Positions 7,522 through 14,075 of a DNA stretch of 15,590 nucleotides are shown here, one piece after another. The translations under genes and the position numbers were made by a program. Below the pieces are notes generated by a model that saw only the letters and a list, made by a program, of their open reading frames with translations, did not search any database and had not been told where the DNA came from. This DNA is from Candidatus Zixiibacteriota bacterium (GTDB taxonomy: Bacteria > Zixibacteria > MSB-5A5 > JAABVY01): contig JAABVY010000323.1 in assembly GCA_011777135.1 (NCBI GenBank), positions 4,149 through 19,738 on the forward strand, in the 5' to 3' direction. Positions within the stretch are counted from its first letter, which is position 1, and each line of letters begins with the position of its first letter.

Positions 7522-9633
7522 CTATTCCGGGCAGTTGGGCTGCGGACCGCCCATATATATGTAATTCACAAGGTAAATAGCATCGCTCACATTAACGGCG
7601 CCATCACTGTTCACGTCGGCAGAGTTCATATCGGGCGGGGAAGGACAATCCGGCAGAAACACGTAATTTATGATATAGACAGCATCACTCACATTTATGC
7701 TCAGATCCTGATTAACGTCTCCGCAACCATCTATGGGAATTTCGGAATTCAAAGTCCAGACTGCATCAGCAATATCAAGTCTACCGTAAGCATAATACAT
7801 ATCGGGCGGAACAATTGTGCCCGGGCCCAAATCTCTTTCGGCCGATAATCGCAGATGTAATTCGGCCGCATCAGGTGTCAATCCCGGTTCAATCGAATGC
7901 ATCAATGCACATGCCGCTGTTACAAGCGGCGCGGAAAATGATGACCCGGTCCATGTGCCCCAGTCGTAGTCCCCGGTAAGCGCGCTGTAAATATTTACTC
8001 CGGGAGCGCATAAATCCATACTCATGCCATAATTGGAAAAGTCGGCCAGAAAGTCTGCTGAATCGACCGCGGATACGGCTATAACACCATTATAGGAAGC
8101 TGGATAGATAGGGACACTGGTGCTGTCGTTGCCTCCGGCAGCCACCAGGATGATCCCGGAGTTATGAGCTGACTCGCAAGCTGTACGTAATAGATAGCTG
8201 TCTTTATAAGTCCCGAAGCTCATATTAATAATGTTCGCTCCATTTTCGATAGCGTGATAAATGGATTTTGCTATGGAGAAACTATTTCCCTTGCCGCCCT
8301 CTCCCAGTGCTCTCAAAGGTATAATCTGGCAGTCGGGAGAAATCAGCTCTATCAGGCCGGTGACAAATGTGCCGTGGCTGGAGCCCAGGCCGGAGTCGGG
8401 TCTGGGATCGGGATCGTCACTGAAATAATCATAGCCATCGATGAAGGATACAAATTCCAGAAATGGATGTGTCAGATCGAAACCATTATCGATTACGGCA
8501 ACGACTGAACCCGATCCGGTGCTTAGTTCGTTAGCGGAATCCACTCCTATGGTTTCCACTGAGTTCTGCATGAAAAATGATGAGGGTTCGGCTATATCTA
8601 TATCGAGCGGAGGGGCATATTCATCCGGGAAGGATATGCTCAGCTGCAGATTTTCAGGAAAGTCAACCTCGAAATTAGGTTCGGCAAAGATCACATCGGC
8701 AAATGCCAGAAACGCAATCATCATAGAGTCAGGCGAAATTGAATCCGGAAAACTGATTAAATATATTTTCTCTGAAATAATACTGTCAATTATAGTCGAA
8801 CCGGTCGCTTCCGCGATATTTACCGCAGCATTTGAATTCATAATTTTTATGACGGCGCTTCCGGCTATAGGATTTACCGGCATCCAGATTGAGTCGATGG
8901 TATTGTTTTCGATGCAAGCAATTGCGCCTGTGCATGATGTTTGGCATGAAGCCACCAAATCGCCCCGCACAAAGACTGTGTCGCCTGCCTGGAAATCTCC
9001 CAGAAACTCAAGTTCGAATCCGGCTATAGTATCTCCATGGGGGGCGAATAAAATGCAGTCCAATCCTTGATATAGCGTGCCAAAGGCCTCGAAGGGATAA
9101 TTCGGGGGCGGCTGCGGTGAAGAAATTGTATTTCCTATGATACATCCGGTGGCTTCGGAACATTCTGTCTGGCAGGACTGAAACAGAGTACCGCTTACAA
9201 AGACAGTGTCATTTTCCCCAAAACCTCCATACTCGTCAAGCTCGTAATAATCGAAAGGATTGCCAATAGGTGTGAAAAGTAAACAATCGGTGGTCTGCAC
9301 CAATATACCCGGACCATCAAAAGGCTCATAGGGATCACCGTCACAGGACCCGATTGAATTATTTACAATACAGACATCTGTTTCTGCGCAAATTGTATCG
9401 CAGTTGAAGAGTATAAATCCTGATACATAGACACTGTCACCCGGTTGAAAGTCGGCATAAAATTGAAGCGCCGCTTCAAAACCGCCGCCTTCCGGCGCAA
9501 ACAGAACGCACTGATCCCCCTGGATCAAAACACCGCAGGAGGAAAAGAGGGAATCCTGGCCAAAGGCATCCCCTGTTATGAATGCCCCTGATAATATAAA
9601 TATAACCGCCAATATGATAATGTGTCTTTTCAT
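7522..9633 (-). CDS. secreted S8 subtilase with three N-terminal Cys-rich modules and dockerin-like tail
   Basis: This 703-residue exported serine protease has a signal peptide (residues 1-26), three modules starting at residues 32, 106 and 182 that are homologous to those of the following gene product, a propeptide-like region (about 256-330), and an S8 catalytic domain with Asp382 (VIDNGFDLTHP), His420 (SSHGTFVTG), Asn502 (GGNDS) and Ser565 (GSSFSAP). Residues 636-703 form two dockerin-like Ca-binding repeats (GDVNQDLSINVSDA and ADVNSDGAVNVSDA). ATG 9633 is preferred over an in-frame TTG at 9657 because GGAGAG lies just upstream and the signal peptide starts there. It follows the TPR-CHAT gene by 30 bases, in the same order as the pair at the left edge. 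The triad is complete, so it should be active. The module location, before the propeptide, means the modules may be removed on maturation. Confidence 0.95.
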   Translation of the reverse strand: MKRHIIILAVIFILSGAFITGDAFGQDSLFSSCGVLIQGDQCVLFAPEGGGFEAALQFYADFQPGDSVYVSGFILFNCDTICAETDVCIVNNSIGSCDGDPYEPFDGPGILVQTTDCLLFTPIGNPFDYYELDEYGGFGENDTVFVSGTLFQSCQTECSEATGCIIGNTISSPQPPPNYPFEAFGTLYQGLDCILFAPHGDTIAGFELEFLGDFQAGDTVFVRGDLVASCQTSCTGAIACIENNTIDSIWMPVNPIAGSAVIKIMNSNAAVNIAEATGSTIIDSIISEKIYLISFPDSISPDSMMIAFLAFADVIFAEPNFEVDFPENLQLSISFPDEYAPPLDIDIAEPSSFFMQNSVETIGVDSANELSTGSGSVVAVIDNGFDLTHPFLEFVSFIDGYDYFSDDPDPRPDSGLGSSHGTFVTGLIELISPDCQIIPLRALGEGGKGNSFSIAKSIYHAIENGANIINMSFGTYKDSYLLRTACESAHNSGIILVAAGGNDSTSVPIYPASYNGVIAVSAVDSADFLADFSNYGMSMDLCAPGVNIYSALTGDYDWGTWTGSSFSAPLVTAACALMHSIEPGLTPDAAELHLRLSAERDLGPGTIVPPDMYYAYGRLDIADAVWTLNSEIPIDGCGDVNQDLSINVSDAVYIINYVFLPDCPSPPDMNSADVNSDGAVNVSDAIYLVNYIYMGGPQPNCPE
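8869..9540 (-). repeat. three in-frame coding modules in the subtilase
   Basis: Three modules of 74-76 codons begin (minus strand) at 9540, 9318 and 9090. They share the same G-x-L-x-Q-x-x-x-C-x-L-F, GD-x-V-x-V-x-G and CxxxC / C-I-x-x-N-x-I patterns as the nine-module array downstream. This is clear homology between two neighbouring gene products rather than shared bias, since Cys and Gly positions match throughout. Confidence 0.88.
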
Positions 9634-9663
9634 GACATTAACTCTCCATCTATACAATATACA

Positions 9664-12420
9664 CTAAATTCCCAATAATACAAACGAACTCCAGAAAGCC
9701 GGGTTTAAATTTAATTTTCGTGTTTTTTCCATTGCTTGACGATAAGCGCGGAAAATATCTTCACTTTTTCTAAGTCCCCCATAAAATTCGTCCATAAATA
9801 CCATGCTGATTTTATCGGATATTGGCCAGAGCGAAGCCAGCACATGGCGCGCGCCTGCCTGATAAAAGGCCTTTGCCAGGCTAAATGAGTTACCGTAAAA
9901 TACTCCCGGCGCAGCGGTCTGACATCCGGAAAGTGTTACCAGAGTTGAGCTTATACGAGCGCCAAAAAGATCGAACGGAAATAGCGGACCATCACTCATA
10001 ATAATTCGCGAAAATAAAGGATTTTCCGAGGATCGTGAGGCGTGCGTGGCGATATGCACAAAGCCTTCGGTGCGGCCGAGCACCTCCAGCAGTTTGCTGC
10101 ATGCAGCTTCACCACCCTCAAAAAATTCAGCATCTTGAAAATATGTCTTAATCTTCTTTCCTTCGGCGTTTATCATTGGAAGCCCGGAATTATCCGGAAT
10201 GAAAATTGCGTCAGAAAGACCGTTTTTGTATCGTAAAACAGAATTCCGATCTTTCAGGTCAGCCGGATTTGATAGCAATCTCAAGTTAAATTTTTGGAAG
10301 AGCGGTATATCTTCTGAATCCATTAATGCCCAGTATGGTATCTGGGCAAAGAAACCATCGATCATGAAGATCAACTTCCGTGCATTCATTCCAGGATCAA
10401 TCGGTTTTATTAATATTTCGTAGATTTTCTTCTGATAATTTTCAATGATTTGCATCAATGAACGGGATTCGGAAGCTGAATAGACAGATTTTTCCATTAG
10501 GAACTGGAATTCGCTGATCATTGAAGTCATTTGTGTACGGGAAGTTCCAAGAGGTATGTATTCGACTTTGTTTTTCTGTACCCGAAAAGTCCCCAGATTC
10601 TCGCCAATGGCCACATAATTCACGAGAAGCTCATCATCTGCAAGGTAGTCATGACAATATTTTTGGGTTAAGGCAGCATGATTGTCGGAAATTTCAGAAG
10701 GATATATAATGGATCTTATTTTTCTTTCTGTATGCCATAATTCCTGTTCTGCTCTCTTCATGACAGGGGTCGAATCGATCTGTCGTTCTCCAGACTTTGG
10801 CATGCGGCCGAGCTCTTTCAACCTGGCACGAAGCTGATCTCTGGTTTTGAGGTCTCTTTCCGATATTTTCTTCTTATCAATTCTGACTGCCGGAATCTTC
10901 TGGTTAATGATTGACAGAGCTCTAGAATTTTCAAAAAACGATTCCTCTACCCTGCCCATCTTCAGAAGAGATTCAACCAGCCTCAGATAAGCCTCCTGCT
11001 TTCCCAGCGCAAAGAAGAAGCGGATTTCGTCAGGATAAAGGCTGAGCAGCATATTCTCGACTATCTCGATAGCAGCTTGAAACTGCTGTGATGCTCTCTC
11101 ATAGTCTTTGCTCTGCAGGTGATATTCGCCCATAATTCTGAGAAAGCTGTATCTTTGATAGCCTAAATGTGCCCGGTCTTTAATCTTTTTCGCCCTTTTC
11201 AATCCGCCATTGTCAGCCTTTAATTCTGCCTCGAGGAGCGCCAGCTCGGAATCGATACCCCTCCGCTCATCCCCGCTTCCGGCAAAGAATTCCTTTGCTC
11301 TGCGGGCGGAACGGATTGCCGACATGATACGTTTCTTGTCGAGATCGATCCGGCTTCTCAGATAATATACCATCCCTTGCCAGAGACGGTTATCCTCGCT
11401 TCTAAAGAGCCGGTCAGCATTATTTAGATATTTGCGCGCATCTTTATGATCTCCCAGGTTACTCAATGACTGGGCGGCAAAATAGTGTGCCTTTCCTTCC
11501 TCATAGGGCTGCTTAAATTTACGGTAAAGCGGGATTACCTTCTCGGATAATGCGATGCTGGAGGAATACTGATGCAGATATATATTGATTTCGGCCATAT
11601 CCAGAAGGGCCGCAGCAGCCGACTTCTCATCCCCCAAATTCATAAAATCCTGATGGACCTTCTCGAATGCCTTTAGTGCCAGGGTATACCTGTCTGTGAG
11701 AAAGTAGAGATAGGCCAGAGAATAATCCGTCTTGACGGCATTTATTGCAATTCCGGCCTCCCTGTAGATTTTCGAGGTTTCATGGTACAGTTTTTCAGCT
11801 TTCTCAATCTCTCCCATATTCGCGAAGATATTGGCACGATTATAATCGACTATTGCAAGCGGAATTCCGCCTTCTTTGCTGAATATTTCACGGGCCCGGT
11901 CGTAATATCTGATAGCCATATGGTTTTTATCCAAGCGATGGTAGATATTGCCGATATTGGTCATCACTCGAGCCGCCAGATTTAGATTGTTCTTACGCTT
12001 GAAATATGCCAGCGCCTTCCGACCTGTCTTCAGAGCCTCAGCATATTTACCCAGATACATCTCGACATCCATAAGCCCCTGGCGAGTCCGGGCGGCCAGC
12101 TCGAACTGCCTTTGCGCCAGCATTTCCTTAATTGCGCGCCGGTATTTTTTCAAGGCCGATTGCGGGTTACCACACCAATTATCATAACGTGCCTCGATCG
12201 TCCATAACCTGGCGCGGTATTCCTCGGGAAGAAACGAAAATAATTCAGCCGCTTTCGCTACTACCTCGGCGGCCTTCTTGAGGTCGACGTGCAGAAGCCG
12301 GCTGACGGTCTTATTAAGTTCAGAGACAAAAATACCCCTGTCACCTTCATAAAACCGGTTTATGAAAGTTTCGAGCTCTTCCCTGCTTGAGACTCCGGAT
12401 ATTTTTGAATACTCTATCAT
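9664..12420 (-). CDS. TPR-CHAT caspase-like protease, full length
   Basis: This 918-residue protein has no signal peptide and is likely cytoplasmic. Residues about 70-480 hold eight or so tetratricopeptide repeats (for example MTNIGNIYHRLDKNHMAIRYY), residues about 490-560 a charged helical linker, and residues about 660-918 a CHAT domain. The dyad is intact: His793 (HIATHAS) and Cys833 (LSGCQTA). In known systems TPR-CHAT proteins are peptidases switched on by ligand or partner binding to the repeats, as in the CRISPR-associated Csx29 or proteases next to bacterial gasdermins; neither context is present here. The start overlaps the stop of the upstream small protein gene by four bases (ATGA), so translation is probably coupled. 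The C-terminal third is about 70% identical by eye to the truncated protein at 1-696. Confidence 0.95.
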   Translation of the reverse strand: MIEYSKISGVSSREELETFINRFYEGDRGIFVSELNKTVSRLLHVDLKKAAEVVAKAAELFSFLPEEYRARLWTIEARYDNWCGNPQSALKKYRRAIKEMLAQRQFELAARTRQGLMDVEMYLGKYAEALKTGRKALAYFKRKNNLNLAARVMTNIGNIYHRLDKNHMAIRYYDRAREIFSKEGGIPLAIVDYNRANIFANMGEIEKAEKLYHETSKIYREAGIAINAVKTDYSLAYLYFLTDRYTLALKAFEKVHQDFMNLGDEKSAAAALLDMAEINIYLHQYSSSIALSEKVIPLYRKFKQPYEEGKAHYFAAQSLSNLGDHKDARKYLNNADRLFRSEDNRLWQGMVYYLRSRIDLDKKRIMSAIRSARRAKEFFAGSGDERRGIDSELALLEAELKADNGGLKRAKKIKDRAHLGYQRYSFLRIMGEYHLQSKDYERASQQFQAAIEIVENMLLSLYPDEIRFFFALGKQEAYLRLVESLLKMGRVEESFFENSRALSIINQKIPAVRIDKKKISERDLKTRDQLRARLKELGRMPKSGERQIDSTPVMKRAEQELWHTERKIRSIIYPSEISDNHAALTQKYCHDYLADDELLVNYVAIGENLGTFRVQKNKVEYIPLGTSRTQMTSMISEFQFLMEKSVYSASESRSLMQIIENYQKKIYEILIKPIDPGMNARKLIFMIDGFFAQIPYWALMDSEDIPLFQKFNLRLLSNPADLKDRNSVLRYKNGLSDAIFIPDNSGLPMINAEGKKIKTYFQDAEFFEGGEAACSKLLEVLGRTEGFVHIATHASRSSENPLFSRIIMSDGPLFPFDLFGARISSTLVTLSGCQTAAPGVFYGNSFSLAKAFYQAGARHVLASLWPISDKISMVFMDEFYGGLRKSEDIFRAYRQAMEKTRKLNLNPAFWSSFVLLGI

Positions 12421-13007
12421 AACTCGATATCGATCTTTGCGATAAGCTCTTTCTCCGCATAGATTTTTATTTTGTATCTTCCGCTCTCGACACGTTCCAG
12501 CCTGAAAAGCTGGAAATCATTGCTTTTGACTTTCTTGGCTGACTTGTTACCTCTGATTTCAATTTCAAGCATTTCCCCGGGCTGTCTTCCTGATAGCTGG
12601 CCGATAATTTCGTATGATCCGGGCGATACAGGATGCAGTGAAATCTCCAGAATGTCGTCTCCAACGCGATACTTAATCCTGCGGCTACTGACAATCGCAG
12701 GACGGACATCCGTAGGCAAAGGCATATCCTTAGAATCAAAAAAGACAATCCCCTGCTTTGAGTCCTTACTTTTCTGAGATATATTGTAATCCTTGAGCAT
12801 ACGCCCGAGGACAGTATGGGCAGGCTTTTTTAGTCTATCCCATTCGATGTCATCAGATTCCCTTATCAGATCTGAAATGAATTCCGCCGTTCTGACCAGT
12901 TCGGGATCATCTCTGAGCATTCGTTCAAACTGTTTCTTACGATCTCCGCTCAGTCGCCCCTTCAGGTATTCGGCCAGAAGATCGTATTTGTCTTTTTTTT
13001 CGAACAT
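12417..13007 (-). CDS. small anti-sigma-like protein with C-terminal beta domain
   Basis: The function of this 196-residue protein is not known. The N-terminal 55 residues (YLKGRLSGDRKKQFERML, then DDPEL) resemble the helical N-terminus of anti-sigma factors such as the RskA/FecR-regulator type (yl-x-G-x-L-s-x-x-e-x-x-x-f-e-x-x-l-x-x-dpel). It has no zinc-binding His-Cys-Cys set and no transmembrane segment. Residues about 95-196 are beta-rich (ISLHPVSPGSYEI, ESGRYKIKIY) and could be a sandwich-fold sensing or binding domain. A good ribosome site (AGGTGG) precedes ATG 13007. It sits between the sigma factor gene (45-base gap) and the TPR-CHAT gene (four-base overlap), where an anti-sigma factor or an adaptor between sigma and CHAT would be expected. 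The anti-sigma label is inference from a short similarity and context. Confidence 0.85.
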   Translation of the reverse strand: MFEKKDKYDLLAEYLKGRLSGDRKKQFERMLRDDPELVRTAEFISDLIRESDDIEWDRLKKPAHTVLGRMLKDYNISQKSKDSKQGIVFFDSKDMPLPTDVRPAIVSSRRIKYRVGDDILEISLHPVSPGSYEIIGQLSGRQPGEMLEIEIRGNKSAKKVKSNDFQLFRLERVESGRYKIKIYAEKELIAKIDIEL

Positions 13008-13052
13008 TTTACCACCTATATATTAAGTCAAATATCTTCGTACAAAAAATAC

Positions 13053-13625
13053 TTAGAACTTGTATTGCTCCCGTTTTAAAATCCTCCCCAGTTTTTCCAG
13101 TGCGCGCGCCCTGGTAGGCCCGATTGATGAAGCCGGAACTTTCAATTTGCGGGCAATCTCCTTGTATGATGGATTGCCTGGATCAAAGAATAGTGCTTTC
13201 AGCAGCCTGTATTGCCGGGTAGGAAGTTTTGTCATCGCTTCCAGCAACAATTCCCGTCTTTGCATATTTTCATAGATTAATTCGGGTGTCTCCTCCCGGG
13301 ATTCCGACAGCATCGGAACAAATTCCGATTTGAAGTAATCCGTCAATTTCATCTTTTCGTAGAAATTGAAGATCTTACGGCGTGTAATCGTGGCAACAAA
13401 GGACAGGATTCCGGCCGGCGACTTGATTGTGCCTATGTTTCCTACCAGATCAAAACAGACCTGACCATAAATATCGAAGCTTTCATCATGGGTGAGCCGG
13501 CTTTTTCTGCAAATGGAAAATATCAGGGGACCGATAATATCGATTAGCTCATGCCAGGCATCCTCATTGCCCTCACTGCAGAGCTTAATTATTCGTGCGA
13601 GGGTATCCGAATCCTTCTTACTCAT
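13053..13625 (-). CDS. ECF-type RNA polymerase sigma factor
   Basis: This 190-residue protein has a sigma-2-like region (residues about 8-95, including the DAWHELIDIIGPLIFSIC helix and SFVATITRRKIFNFYEK) and a sigma-4 region (about 125-185) with a helix-turn-helix: LPTRQYRLLKALFF, YKEIARKLKVPASSIGPTRARALEKL. The SIGPTRAR motif is typical of ECF-like sigma factors of complex bacteria. ATG 13625 is preferred over the in-frame TTG 13676 because GGAG lies four bases upstream. It is the first gene of the minus-strand cluster and probably controls it, perhaps with autoregulation, but I could not identify a matching promoter pair upstream of it. Confidence 0.9.
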   Translation of the reverse strand: MSKKDSDTLARIIKLCSEGNEDAWHELIDIIGPLIFSICRKSRLTHDESFDIYGQVCFDLVGNIGTIKSPAGILSFVATITRRKIFNFYEKMKLTDYFKSEFVPMLSESREETPELIYENMQRRELLLEAMTKLPTRQYRLLKALFFDPGNPSYKEIARKLKVPASSIGPTRARALEKLGRILKREQYKF

Positions 13626-14010
13626 TGGTCTCCAGAACCTATAATAACTGCGGCCTAAAGAATAGACCAGACCCAATAGAATATATCACCGAAATCGATA
13701 TTTTCAACGGCAATAAACAGTTAGCAAAAGTCTATCATTCCTCCGCAGTCGCAAGACAAGGATTGAATGTTTCCCTCCTATAGTATGTGTATAAAATGTA
13801 AAAGGGAAAAATACATCTTTTTCAGAAAAAAATGGCTTATATAAAAATCAAAATCCTGTACTGCTGAATTACATTATTTAAGCCTTGCATCATTATAACG
13901 TATAAATCAAGGAAAATCGAAGGCAAAATATGGAAATACTAAATCGGACAGAAGCTCCCACAGTGCCGCTGCTGACGATGACGGCTATCCGGATTGCTGT
14001 AAATATCTTT
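13626..14010. other. non-coding leader and promoter region of the sigma-CHAT cluster
   Basis: No real gene is visible in about 385 bases. On the minus strand there is one perfect -10 candidate (see 13892-13921) and two ribosome-site-like GGAGG motifs at 13774-13778 and 13740-13744. The second stands only one base before a five-codon frame (MIDFC, 13738-13721); an in-frame TTG at 13759 would give the 12-residue Cys-rich peptide MSCDCGGMIDFC. These could be a leader peptide or chance. Confidence 0.4.
13892..13921 (-). promoter_or_regulatory. possible promoter of the sigma-CHAT-subtilase cluster
   Basis: On the minus strand TATAAT (13897-13892) is a perfect -10. The -35 at 18-base spacing is TTCGAT (13921-13916), a weak match. 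It would give a leader of roughly 260 bases ahead of the sigma factor gene. Confidence 0.3.
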
Positions 14011-14045
14011 TTAAAAAAGGCCGTCGGAAGACTATGTCCGACGGC
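14011..14045 (-). terminator. intrinsic terminator of the S9 peptidase gene
   Basis: GCCGTCGGA (14020-14028) pairs perfectly with TCCGACGGC (14037-14045) around an eight-base loop. On the minus strand the stem is followed by CTTTTTTAA (from 14019 down). It lies about 30 bases after the S9 peptidase stop codon and separates that gene from the sigma-CHAT cluster. Confidence 0.85.
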
Positions 14046-14075
14046 ACTTTACTTATATAGATCGGCCAGGCAGAA

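Noticed and set aside
8441..9070. 209-codon frame on the plus strand inside the subtilase gene
   Set aside because: It is antisense to the subtilase, whose catalytic residues and modules are clear; low-complexity Ser/Ile-rich translation is typical of a shadow frame.
9664..12420. TPR-CHAT protein as a Csx29-type (type III-E CRISPR) or gasdermin-linked protease
   Set aside because: No CRISPR effector, array or gasdermin-like gene is in the window; the neighbours are a sigma factor and a subtilase, so only the domain layout is shared.
13626..13676. Extended sigma factor start at TTG 13676
   Set aside because: The extra 17 residues do not resemble a sigma N-terminus, and ATG 13625 has a good GGAG ribosome site.
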